From contig JAPTOF010000003.1 of assembly GCA_028554755.1 (NCBI GenBank), forward strand, positions 21,760,501 through 21,824,500: 64,000 nt of DNA, given 5' to 3'. Source of the DNA: Cordia subcordata (lineage: Eukaryota; Streptophyta; Magnoliopsida; Boraginales; Cordiaceae). This document shows positions 34,695 through 47,900 of this stretch, piece by piece (the stretch's first letter is position 1; each line of letters starts with the position of its first letter). A program made the position numbers and the translations under genes. The notes under the pieces were generated by a model. The model was not told the DNA's origin. It saw only the letters and a program-made list of their open reading frames with translations, and searched no databases.

Positions 34695-36294
34695 ATGACG
34701 TAGTCAAATACATATAGATTTTGTACCATAAATTTCATCTTTCTATTCATGCCATAAATATGTCCTTCTCCCTCCATATAGTTCACTTATTTCCTTGCTC
34801 TCATATGTTTGATAGCTCCTTGTATCAATTATTCTTTAGTTTGTAATTAATCATTTTGAAATTTCTATATGATTTGTTGCAGGTAAGTAATTTGAGTTAT
34901 TGCGAATTAGCAATCTTGGGATAATAGTTATTAAATTTACAGTGTTCAGTTTATTGAGTTTATGTTTTATTTTTATATTATCTGCTAAATATTTGCTATT
35001 ACTTAGTTCAAGTTTTTTCCTTTGTAAATATTAATTGTTCAATATTTAGTCTGTTCAAGTTATCACTTTAAATTGTATTATGGTTCCAATGGGCATGTTC
35101 TTTTAAATATCATTTTTCAAAATGTCGATGCTTGGTAATCCTTTAAATATCATCTTTTTAGTATCATTGTTTTTAAATGTTGATCCTTTTTAAGTTTTAA
35201 AAATTTTTCTAAAACTTTTAATGTGAAGGGTGTCAACCAATGGGCTACTTCTATATGTTAGTTGCTTTACTATTTTCACAGTAGAATATTTGTAAACAGT
35301 TATTAGGCTTTAATACTTTTTTTATTTTCTAATGTTTAAATCAGTGTATCTTCTTAAATATTAGAATATGCACAGTTAGAGGTTTTTATTTTTTAATTAT
35401 TTTTCCTACCACAATGAACTGAAACAGTGGTGTGTAAAAGGATAGGGTAATTAACAAAGCTTTAAATTTATGATTGATTTTTAACTTTTAATAATTTTCC
35501 TAAAGCTTTGAATGTGAAGGGCGTCGACCTGGGCTGCTTTTATAAGCTACTTGCTTTATTATTTTCGCAATATGATATTGGTAATATGCTTTATTTTTTT
35601 TAATATTCAAAAGAATGCATCTTCTTGCATTATATATTTTTTCCTACCACAGTACACTGAGAAATGGACGCATAAAAGATAGGGTAATTAATTAGGCTTT
35701 AAATTTATTATTGATGGCTTTACAATAAAATCAATGCGTGAAGCTAATATTATAATACATGCGCACAAACAGACATACATACATATAACACACATATTAT
35801 AAATTTTTGGTTATATGATTAGCATTGAAAGAACTAATTTTATATTACATATTTTTTGAGTGTTTATGTTATATCAATACATCGCACAGCTATCACCCTA
35901 ATTGAAAGATAAACTATTGCTAAAATCAAGATACATGACTTGCGAAGGTTACTTCACATTTCTATTTAAATTGCAAAAAGGAAAAAAAAAAATCATGTAG
36001 AGATCGATTGCTAGTGAAAGCTCTTTCGAGTTTGATATCATGGACATCATAAAATTATGCTCGGATCCGCTCCTTATCAGGGAGAGATTGTTAAAGAGCT
36101 TTGTGTTAGCATATATGACTTAAAGCCAAGAAACTTGTAATTGGCTGGCATATTAAAATTATACTAGTTATGTTTTAAAAGTTATTTGGTAATATCATAT
36201 ATGTTTATTGTTTTATCAATTATGTGAAATTAGTCACTATTAGTAATTACTTAGTTGATGAGTTAGTTAATTATTAAATTAAAAATTATTAGAT
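34695..36294. repeat. AT-rich DNA with a 250-300 bp tandem duplication
   Basis: Segments about 35190-35485 and 35490-35735 are diverged copies; both hold TTTCCTACCACA, AGGGTAATTAA and a GAATGTGAAGGGYGTC-like block. No gene seen in the rest. Confidence 0.5.
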
Positions 36295-36430
36295 TCAAGG
36301 ATAGTTCAAATAGTTGAAACTACCTTCCAAAAAATATATAAGGACCTAGATTCATATCTCATGGGAATAGAAGTTGGGTAGAGGTGCGGGTTAAACAAAC
36401 TATGTGAAATTCGACCTTAAGATCTTGGGA
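36295..36430 (+). mobile_element. Possible SINE remnant
   Basis: TAGTTCAAATAG (box A-like) and CTAGATTCATATCTC (weak box B) are in the correct order. No clear tail or TSD, so this is weak. Confidence 0.25.
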
Positions 36431-39400
36431 GATTTGAGAAAATGGCTTTTCAATTTTAGGCACGATAGAGAGCGAATTTTGGTTTTCTTTTCCCTTGTTT
36501 TCGAGTCTTTTTTTTTTTTTTTGGTTATATTTGATTTTAGTATATACTATGTAGATTTGAAATATCATGATAAAAAATTTACCTAAATTACAAAAAAAAT
36601 AAAAATAAAAATATCACATAAGTGAAAAATTAACACCATTTCTTGATATTGTGTAAACCGTCAATTTTTTTATAAATTCAAAACAAAACAAGGATCAAAA
36701 CGAAGGTAAAAACTTACTTCTAGTTGGCTCTTCTTTAACTTGTTTATTTTCTTATGTGTGTATATAATATATATACACACATATATATGTATATGTATAT
36801 AAAGAAATCTCTGTGTGTGTACACCGAAAGTTGAAGATCTCGAACTCAATCGAAGATTTGACTTGCAAAGAATAATTTTTTTATGTGTGTATAGATCTGA
36901 CCTTGAAGACATGTTATTGTGAAAAATAGAGCTTTATTCATGGTGCTTAAAGTTTGTGTGAACATAAAATTTTACTTTTGTGAATATAACTAAATAAAGT
37001 TTTGAAAAAGAAAAATATAGTGTAAAAATATTTTGTGAACACGAAAAATAGTTATGAACAAACAAGTTTTTGCTGTGAACAGAAACCACATACTCCATGC
37101 GGAATGCGTCACACAGCATATTTTAAATTCATTTATGAATGTTTAAGTTTCATTTTGTGAACATGAAAGAATATAGCTATAAACAACCAAATTTGTGTTG
37201 TGAACAAAAACCATATATTCTGTTGTGCTATGAAAATAAATTTTTGAAAAGTATGACATAATAATATTTTGAAAGCATCATTCATATTGAACAATAGCTT
37301 ACTATATTTTCTTGTGCTATGAGAATATATTACTATTTTGGAGCATGATATGACATATGTTGTCATCTGAACATACAGATTCATTTGTGATTTTTAACAT
37401 TTATATTGTGAACATTAAAGAATATACTTGTAAACATTAAAATTTAGTGGAGAATGTTACTTGAAGTAGGAGTATACATCATATTTCCTTTGATAAGGCC
37501 TACAAAATTGATGTCATTTTTAGTTCAAGAAAAGGTTGAAAAACTTGAATATGACAATCATAATTTAGTTGCTCAAATTTGGTCATTTACTATTGGAATG
37601 CTGCTAAGAGTCTGAAATCAAGGAACTCGATGAAAGTGTGGTGGTTGTGTAGATTACCAATGATGAATGCTAATAAATTGATGTTAAAAGGAGTTATTCT
37701 TCATTGTGAATAATGACAACAACGATGACTTGATGAATGAATTTGCTTGTGGCAAGTTTGACACTTTCCCTTTTGAATATTATGGAGCCTTGACCATCAA
37801 TAGGGGCATTCTTGTCTAACGAACTAGAATGGTGCCTTTTTGTACATGACAAAGCAAATGAAGAAGCTAATTCATGACTTAGTTTTAGCCACTAAACCAT
37901 TCTTACAAAGCAATGCATGAACGAGTGTTATGATCAAGAAAGACTCGAGCTACTCCTCTTTCCTTTTAGAAGATGATGTTCATACATCAGAAGTTTTTCC
38001 CGAAGTTGCACAAAGGAAAGAGTGATAGCCAGAGTTTTAATAAAAGTCATACATTTGAATGTACTACTGTAAAATTTTATTAGAAATACACTGTACTGTA
38101 TTAAAAAATATAATCTAATAATATTTTGTGTTATTCACCATTGTAGAACAAATCATCCATTATTTTATGAACACATAACTCTTGTTCTATAAATATCAAA
38201 TACAATGTTCATAATGTTTAGTCTTTATGTTCACAATAGTTAATATGTATGTTCACAATGGTCACTTATTTATACAACACTACTATTACATGTTCACAAT
38301 AGTTAACATCAATGTTCACAATGTTTAATGTTGATGTTCACAAAGTTTACATGACCATTTTTTTAATACAGACAAAGAGACTAATCATTTACCAAAACTA
38401 AGATCAAGAACATCTCCTTCCACACTATCAATATTTTTCAAGTAACTATCTAATGAACAAAAAGAGGCAGTTATGAATATTGGATTTGCCACTCTGTTGT
38501 TTCTTGAGATTGAACTCTAAGCTAATTCATTGATTTGTTCAAAATTATAATCCATTTGGTGCAACACTTAGATTGACTGATAAGAAAGAAATACAAATTG
38601 ATACCAAAAGAATCCTTACATTGCGAGGAATATTTGATACCAAAAGAAAATTTGATGAAGATGAAAGAAGAAGAAGATGATGATGATGAAGATGAGAGAC
38701 AAAAAAGGTTGTAGATTTTAATATTTGTTAGATTAAATTTGTGAACTTGAAATTTGCAAGTTGTCACCCGTTGTGAACATATTATTCACAACTTTTAATT
38801 ATTTATAAATCTTATATTATATATTTATAAACTTTAATTATTCACAATTCTTATACTAAATGTTTAAAAGCTTATATTATATATTCATTAACAAATATTT
38901 AAAGTTTTAAATGTTAATCTTACGAGTTTTATACCATATTTATAACTTTTATACCCTATATTCACAAGAATTAAATTTTATATTCACAACTCTTTTATTA
39001 TGTGTCCATAGAATATACACGGTATGTTTACGAAGCTTTATTTTCATAGAATATATACTCAGGAGTTTGATTGAGGCAAAACATTAAACAGATCATTTGC
39101 ATTATTTCCTTCAAATCAAGCATTAACTTTAGCATTATAAGATTTATCACCAAATGGGTCAAAAATAGTTTGAAAACCCCAATCGATAAAGGTCTAAGTA
39201 TAAGATTAAAGTTTCCAATACGGTGAAAATGTTTGTTTGTGATAATTCATTAACTACTAATAAAGACAATAACTAATTCAATACAACTTCCCCAAAGGAA
39301 ACTACTACAAAATCTAGAAATGACAAAATTGAATTCTCAAGTTGTTGTCTCCTTTTTGAGCTTTGCAAGCTCCTACCGCACAATTCTAACCCTCTTGATT

Positions 39401-40400
39401 TAAGCTAACATAATCCTGAATCTATCAAAATCATTGAGAGAGTCCTTCTCTTTTGCACAATAATTAGCTTTATTCGCCATGAACTATTTTCCCACTTCTT
39501 TTTGACATTAGCAACTTCCAAAGCAGTAACAAGAGTTTTCTTCCATGGAACCCTTGAACTGGCTCATACATGCACTTCTACTACTGATATAGGATTTTTC
39601 ACATGTTGAACTGGCCCGTACATGCTTCCCAAACAAATTGCAAACATTTCAAAATACAATTCTTGCTGAAAATGAAAAGACTTAATTATCAAGGATGAAG
39701 CAAGAATCATCTCCATATACAAAGTTAAAAAAGCTCTACTTGAAATAATTAGAAACATCTTCTTTGAAAGTGCCATTAAAAAAATTTTTCAAGTATATAT
39801 GTTTTGAACTAGGAAGTACTTTATGTTCAAAACTTTTTATTTGTTAACAATTTTTAAATAATATATTTATACGTTTAATTATTCCCTATTCTTATCCTGT
39901 ATATTTAAAAATTTTACATTATATGCTTACAATTGATAAACGACATCTTCACAACCCGTGACTAACACGTTCACAACACACCTATGAACTGAACGTTCAC
40001 AACCTTAAACGAAATGTTCACAATATTAGAATGAGACGTTTTAAAAACTATAAATAAGATGTTCACAATCTATTTATTAATGTTATGCTCACAAAATTGC
40101 AGATTTAGAGTTCTCAAATCTCAACCCAAAAAAAACACTAGAATTTACATGCGTTTTTTTTCTTCGTCTACTTTTTCAATCTCCTCAATTTTTTTATTTA
40201 AATCTTCCACTATGTATATGTACACAATACGCACAGACATAACGAAAAACTACAGTTCCCTCATCTAAAAAGTAACCACTTGAAATTTACAAAAAAATAA
40301 GACAAAATTAGCGACAATTTAACCTGAAATTTATAAGTGTGGAAGCTGTAAACAGAAGGGAGTTCATCAACATCAAAAATCTCCTCACCGATGATAAACT
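36431..40400. repeat. AT-rich region rich in TTGTGAAC/GTTCACAA motifs
   Basis: Between 36900 and 37450 the orientation is mostly TTGTGAAC. Between 38150 and 38340, and again at 39820-40100, it is mostly GTTCACAA. Inverted subterminal motif fields like this occur in large DNA transposons such as Mutator-like elements, but I found no transposase that I can defend. One stretch (37450-38060) reads like a decayed coding sequence without a clear family. The region also has a (GAA/GAT)n run at 38655-38700. Confidence 0.4.
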
Positions 40401-41993
40401 AACTATTTACTACTCTCTTAAGATATGTCCGTGATCTAATAACGCCTTGCAAATTCCAATTTCACAAATTCAAATTTAACAAGTGTTAAAATCTATATTA
40501 TTTCTTCTCATCATCATCTTTATCAATTTTCTTTTTTTGAATCTTTCTCACACACACACAAAACACAGATTTTTCTTTGAATCTTTCTCTCACACACACA
40601 AAAATGCAAATGTTTCTTAATAATGATTTCAGATACTTTGGTGCTTGTGTTGATGTGCTTTATTTTCTACGATGGTCTAGGCACCTCAAGGATCTAGTCA
40701 GAAGGCATGAAGTGAAATCCATTCTACAGATCCGTGAAATATAATGGTCAAATACTTCCATTGGAGCTAGTGCCCGGAGATTGCAAATCTATTCTACAGA
40801 TCTGTGAAATCGACGGATCGGTCATTGTCACAGGCGAAGAGCGATGGCGGCGGTGTGGTAGTTCAGGAGGATGAGAGCTTGGGGAACGATGTTTACACGG
40901 CAGTACCGCACGGTGACAAGGACAGGCTATGGAGATTGGTAGAGAATGAGAGAGAGTCGAATGAGAATAGGGGAGAGAGATTGCAGAAAGAAGAAAAGAG
41001 AGAGAGAAGCGAGAGGAGAGGGAAGACGAAAGAAGAGAAAGAAGGCAGAGGAGAGAGAAGCACCTTTTTTTTTTTTTTTTTTATTTAATTGTGCACCTTA
41101 GGGTGCACCATGTCCAGCGGATGTATCAAAGGAATGGGTGTACAGTATAATTTGCGGAGTTCTAATTCTCCGTAGGTCGACGGTATGGCATCTAATTCAT
41201 CAAAGATCAAGTGAACCGTTGAGGAGTTTCGAATTTAAACTAAGATACATTTTCATAATCGAACAACATTCTACGACCTTAAATCTTTCATCAAAACGTG
41301 TAGCCGTATCGAGTGATTAAAAAAGATTTTGAAGTAAAACACTTCCACTCTAGCAACCAGTCCTCCATAACCAGAGAAACATGTGCATATCACCAAGCAA
41401 TTTTCTTGTTTGCAAATGCTAAAAGGAGTTCACCACTTGAATGGAAACATTGCTTGACATGGTACAGGGACGACATCAATGAATTTTGTTAATCATCAAA
41501 ACGTTAATCTTCTTCGCAACTATGTTATTGTACATATAAGTTACACAAATGAAATGAAAATTACAAGACTGACCATGTCCCTGTCTGGACAAAAATCCTC
41601 ATTTTCTGGACACCTTTGGGCTTTGTCACCCAACCTTGGACGTTAGAAGAGCCCTGTTCAAACAATATCATATCCTCGGACGTAAAAACGCGGTCAGCTT
41701 TCCAGTAATCGAAAAAATAGAGTAGAACGCTACAAACATAATGGCACACAGATTAAGCAACGACAGTTGCTTCCGCAACTTTCGTATCTGAATTATTTCA
41801 AGGCTATTGCATCTTTGCTTCCGAGGAAAAGCGTTGTTCCTCCGGATGTCCATGTTGCTTCTGTTTTCAACTCAGACTAAGTTCTATTAACATGCAACCC
41901 TGAGGGAGACCGGAGTCAGCAAACACACACTTCATGGAAATCGGGAATGGCCCTTGTAACAGCTATATTTTATCATGGTAAGTTGAGCAACTG
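40401..41993. other. Unassigned DNA and 3' flank of the VPS3 gene
   Basis: A 69-bp spaced duplication of ATTCTACAGATCYGTGAAAT occurs at 40722 and 40790. A GA-rich stretch fills 40920-41065, and an imperfect palindrome lies at 41089-41110. The part next to 41993 should hold the VPS3 3' UTR. No separate gene seen. Confidence 0.4.
41089..41110. repeat. Imperfect palindrome around GTGCACCTTAGGGTGCAC
   Basis: GTGCACC and GGTGCAC arms flank TTA/G, right after a T run and a long GA-rich stretch. It could be an element terminus or a short hairpin. Confidence 0.5.
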
Positions 41994-44900
41994 TCACCGT
42001 GTAACCAACCAACCAGGTTTGTATAATATATCTTGCTTAAAATCACGACCTGTGACAGACGTAGATTCACCCTGGCGGCGGAAGCACTGCATAATAAGGG
42101 GTTTCAACAAAAATGAGTCACATATCCTTGGCAAGATGTATAACACTTAAAAAGTGATCACGTTACTACTTTCTTAACTAAGATGACATTTATGGTGAAG
42201 CTTTAGAAATTCATAAGCAGAATTAGCGAAATCACAGATTTCCCATCCTTTAGGGCACATGATGCCACGCTTAAAATGCCATATGCGTATACTTGAGGAT
42301 TCCACTATGGCCAATTGTCTTAGAATCACTAAATTTGGAGGGATAACATAATGGTGCAGTAATCAAACTATAATTACTAGTAAAAGGATATAATGTCATA
42401 AAAAACTACAAACCTTGTAACAGACTATGGTGTCATCCGGGTACATGGCAAAAAGTTTGGTTCCAAGCCGAGCGTGGCAAGAATCACAGACGCTCTCATC
42501 ATTAATTAGCACATGGCGTGATCTTTCCTCTAATCTAGCCAAACTCTCGTCAACATCTAAGGCACGAGATAGATTATGTACTACCTGGGAAAAAGAGTGA
42601 AAAGAAAAAAGATCATTTGGTATCAAGATCTGATGCAGCAAGGTCTCACGTCAAGATACACTCTGCAATTTAAGCAAAGATGTCATGTATTACAGCAAAT
42701 AGGTGAACTGAAATCAAACATAGCATAGATTTCACGGACCTAGCTGCAAACTATGGCATAAATGCTTGGATCTATGTTCAGACAAAATCCACAAAAAGAG
42801 CCAACTGCAAGCTGTCTGCTTATTGTTATATCTACTTCCAATGACAAGCACGATCACAAACCCGAATAAACACTTCTTATCTATGACAAGAAGCAATTAT
42901 ACTTTTCTAATTGCCTCCTAAAACAATCCTTTCTATTCTCCTGTCTTTCTTCTTTTTCTTTTTAATTTTTTTCCCCCCTTTTGTGCTATATAAGCAAAGT
43001 ACTTGTATTTAAGTCAAAAAAACATTCATGATCCTTTCTTTCCTGTTCACAAGAAGCAATTATACTTTTAGCACATGTAGACATCCATTCTATGCACCAA
43101 TAAATTCACATCGTACATGTTCATGCTCAAATTACTACAGAAGATGTCATGTCATGCATTTTTAATTGACCACTTTTAGCATCACTTCTCCAGAGGTAAG
43201 GGAATCTGTTCATAGTGATTCATAAGGGAAGAGAATCAAAATAAGGGATTTGCCGCTAATTGTTTCATTCACCAAATGTTGCTCCTGATCATAAATATTT
43301 GTCATCTATTCCTGGTAAGTCTCGCATATTGTAAAACTTAAGTCTTTTACCTTTATAACCTCTTCATTGAACAGGTTAGCTTCGGAGACAATAGTAGAGA
43401 GAGTGTGTGGATATATATGTACTAAAATGATACGTTTTTAAACCCCCAATAGGATTATGCCGCATACTTGATGAATATGAATATAAGAGTTGTGCTTCAG
43501 AAAACAGATCTGCTAATAAAAATGCTCAAGGCATCATGCTGCAAATACATACTTGTCCTTGACGATGATGATGGAGTCGAGCTCTCAGCATCCTCAATAT
43601 TGTCTGCGAGGCGAGCTGCAGGGGCATATCAGGGGATAACCGCTGCAGAAGAAAACCTAATTCAGCATCACAAAAGTGTGGTAACTAAGACCGGCAGGCA
43701 AAGAAACCAAGATCTTTTTTCCTTCTCTTTTCTTCAGGTAGCACAATTTCACCAGTGTTTTAGTGAACTTGTTTCCAATTATCTCCATGTGATCAGTGGC
43801 TGCTGATTATTATAGTATAAACAAGTCTTGAAGGTACAAATATCTTCAGAAGGTTAACTCAGTGTATTATAATTGAATGATAAACACATGCTTAACCAAG
43901 AAAGTCCAATCCAATGGCCCAAATTAGTAATGATTTGTGAATAAGAAGAGTATTGTGTATAACAGCATATCTGTACTTGCAAAGTAGTTTACTTCCCTAA
44001 AGGAAACTTGCACTTTTTCTAACAGAACAAATAAACACTAATATCCGTGGCACATTTATAGTGCAGACCTTTCCTTGATATTGCTATATCACTCCAGCTA
44101 CACATCTATACCGCATAGAGCTTAGCATTGATAACTCATTACAATGCCAACTTCAATAACTTTGGTCAACATGATTGAGCAAAAGAAACGTACTCTTCAG
44201 TATATTTCTAGATAGCAAAAATAAATGCATTCTTGCGCATCACTTCTCTTTTTCTTCAATTAGATTCAGTGATTGGATTATTTCAAGATAAGTTGTGGGA
44301 GAACTTAAGAGAGTACAATGACAGCTAATTTAGGATCACAAAGTGAAGAAGTTTCCATGCAGTGTGCAATAGGAAATTCATGAACTATGTTACCTCCAAA
44401 ACTTGCAAAGGATCTAGTGACTCCCCATGATTGTGAAGAAGGCGAACGGCAGCTTTGAACATGGGCTCTTTGCCATATTCTGGATCCAAATACATTTCAA
44501 GCAACCTGAGGACACAGTCAACAGCTAAAACAAACACGCAAATATTTCAATAGCATCATATGACTATAAACTGAGTGCAGGAAGGATGGACTAACTGCAT
44601 ATAAGCATCTGGTCTACCAATCTCTGCACAATATTGCTCAGCAGCTTCAGAGTCTTCCAGCTTCCTATCAGAACACAAAATAAATAGGTATCAAGTTATA
44701 GCCAAGGATAAGGTTGTTTATCTAAGTCATTTCAGAGATATAATCCAACCATCCAGTTGCATAGACACACTTTAAAGGGAGGAAAAAAATAACAAAACCA
44801 TAATCTACTTCATATCCTATACAATGCTATCATGCATCAATATTCTTCCATTTTAATGGAATTCAATCCAGTCGGCAAAACTAACCCAAGGTGCTGCTAC

Positions 44901-47900
44901 AAATATGTCATGGAACTCCTATAGACCAGAAACCATAACCATTTGTCACAAGACACATAAAATGAGATCCACAAACACAGAGCTATGCACTAGTAATGGA
45001 AGAAAAGAAGTGGTACTAATTTTCCATTAAGTGGTGGCAGATAAGGTTCCAACAATTCATCGCTATGGTTATGTCAATAGGTGGATCTTGAACTTACAAG
45101 GCCAAAATTTGGAGTACTAGTGTTTCTTGGCCAAGTTTCCTGTAAAGAATAGCCTGTCACCCAAAAAGAAAAGGTCGGATTTATGTTTTGCCATCATAAT
45201 AAAAGGAACATTACTAACTCCAAACTCTCAAATCTTAAAAGCTACATATATATAGCAAAATCAAAGCAAGATTGAAGAAAAACTGTGAAGCACCTTTTCT
45301 AGCCATAATTCAAATCCCTCAATCAAGTCAAGGACCTCTTCAGGATCATACAAGTCAGATGACTGTAAAAAGATCTGCAATCTCTCCCTGACAGGATTTT
45401 CAAAGATTGAATTCCGTCCTGAATCAGAAGCATTCATCTCTGATTGACGTCCAGCTTCAGAATATTGGGATGCATGCTCCATCTCATGAGTTTCAAGGGC
45501 AGACTTAGCCAGTAAGAGAGCATATGTTGTATGGAATCGAGAGTCATCAGAGTCTTGATCTTCAATCAACCACTGCAGATATCTGCATTATTAGGACACA
45601 TGCACACATTAGGTCATCTTTGTTATGCAAGGATAGAATCACATTGAAATTAAACAACTCACACCCCCAGCCCCGAACCACCGTAAGTGCCCCCATTTTG
45701 ATTCCCGTAACTCCCGCTTCTAATGAAGGGACTAGAATGAAAAAGTAATGCCCACCTTCCTCTCAAAGTAAACTTTGAAATCTCTTGCTCTATCTTACCC
45801 GTTCACCAGCCTAATCTCCTCCTCTTCCTCTGCCTAAGCATGCAGCACAATCCCCACCCCGCTACATCAACCAGCAATTGACTGTCCTCTCAATCCAAAT
45901 CCAAATTACATGTCAGGATTATTGAAATGGCAATAATTATTGATGACGTTGTATTTTTGTCTTAGACTTTTGATTTGCATGGTGAACTTTTACATCAGGT
46001 CAGCATAAATTAGAGATCATGAAGATTAACACTCCTTCACTTTGACTCGCATTTGCTTTCAGCTTTAATGACATTAAGCTTCCCTCATGAGGATAAATAC
46101 ACCTTCTATTCTGAAACTAATACCGCAGCGTTCCGGGACAAGATCATTTTATTACAATATATTTGTGGAAAATATATAAAACATAAAATATGGAGAGAAA
46201 ATATGAAAGTATTGAAGATGGTTGGAGCCACCACCAACGGTGGCTCTAGAAGAAAGATACTCATGAAGAATACATTGTGAATTGTTGATATTTCATGAAT
46301 ACAATAGAAGAGCCTATTTATAGGCATGATAACTTGGTGAGCAAGACTAGAAGCTAAACTAATAAGGTAACTAGAATTCTAAGGAAACTAGAATAATAAG
46401 GAAACCAATTTGACTAATTACCTAATCTAGATTATTGCCTAATTCAATACCATAAGATAAGGAAATACATTAATAACTAAAATATTCTTCAACAATATTA
46501 AAGGAATGATGTTTGAAGAGAAGTGTTTCACTTCACGAAAGTGGACATAAATAGTTGGTACAGTTGCCAAATATAGAGCAAGATATGCAATTGAAGCAGA
46601 GGAAGCGTGTATTAGATGGAACATAGAGGTAGTTGCTGACTATCAATATTAGGTCATTATTAATAGAGTAAATGGTATAATGTTTTGTTTCAGGCACTGA
46701 AGATGAAGTCATTCTTGACCTTTAATGATACCATCCTTCCTTGAGGACCATGAAACACAAGAATGGGACTATGATCAAGAATCCAGATTTTCCATTTTTT
46801 TTTAGAAATAAAGAATGTTATTAAAAGTAGACAGGGCGCAAGGAGCACCTGCAGGAATATGACTAACCATTTAAGTTTCCCATACAAGTTTGTAAACAAA
46901 TTTAGGTAATCTATATAAGAATCATTTGACAAAACCAAGTATCATGAAGCACAAGAAATTTCAAAAAAAGGAAGAGAAGACTCCTTTCCACCAAAAGCTC
47001 TATGAGTCCTCTCTCCAAATATTCCAAGGATGGCAAGAGGGAGCAAGTGAATGATTTTCTTCTTATGCTTAGGTGTCTGATCCCAGACCAGAATTCCATT
47101 TTCATCCTCATACTAGACATAGAAAAAGAAGAAATGATTCCACATCATGAAATCTTGTCTCGTTAACACTATAAGTCATGTTTAGCACCAGCTTTTGGGG
47201 TAGTTTTTAGCGTTTTGACTGGTCAAAGCGCTATTTTTCCAAGTTATTGTTGTTCAGTAAATTAGTATTTCTCCAAAGCTAAAAGTTTTAGCCTCTCAGG
47301 TAGTTTTTAGCTTTTCATTTTTCTATGTTGGCAATTCTACCCTTTCTTCATTTTTTTGGCAATTCTATTATTTCTCCAATCTCTCTATATTTTTACTTTT
47401 TCTTTCACAAATATAAAAAAAATAATATAAAATTGAATTTCAAATTCTATCTAATCAACAAATACTAAAAAGTATAAGTTTTATTAGTACTTTTTTGACA
47501 AAATAAATTTTGAATCTATTATAATTAAATAAATTTTGAATCTATTACAATTAATTTTTATAAGATTGATACAAATGTTTTATGAAAAAATTAGTTACAT
47601 TTTGATATTAAAATATTACTGTAAAAAATAAATATCACTATAAAATATGTTATCTTATTCATACAATAGGAACAATAATTATAATTATCATAACAACAAT
47701 AATAATAATAATAACATGATATTAATGTTTTTTACGTCATTTTACATCCATCAACTAATCTAACATCTATACCGTACACATTTCGTTCAATTAGATAGCT
47801 AAACAGCTACCAACTAACAATTAAAATACAATAGCTATCAACTACCCAAATAGCTACCAGCTATTAGCTACTCAAACAGCTACCAGCTATTCTAACAGCT

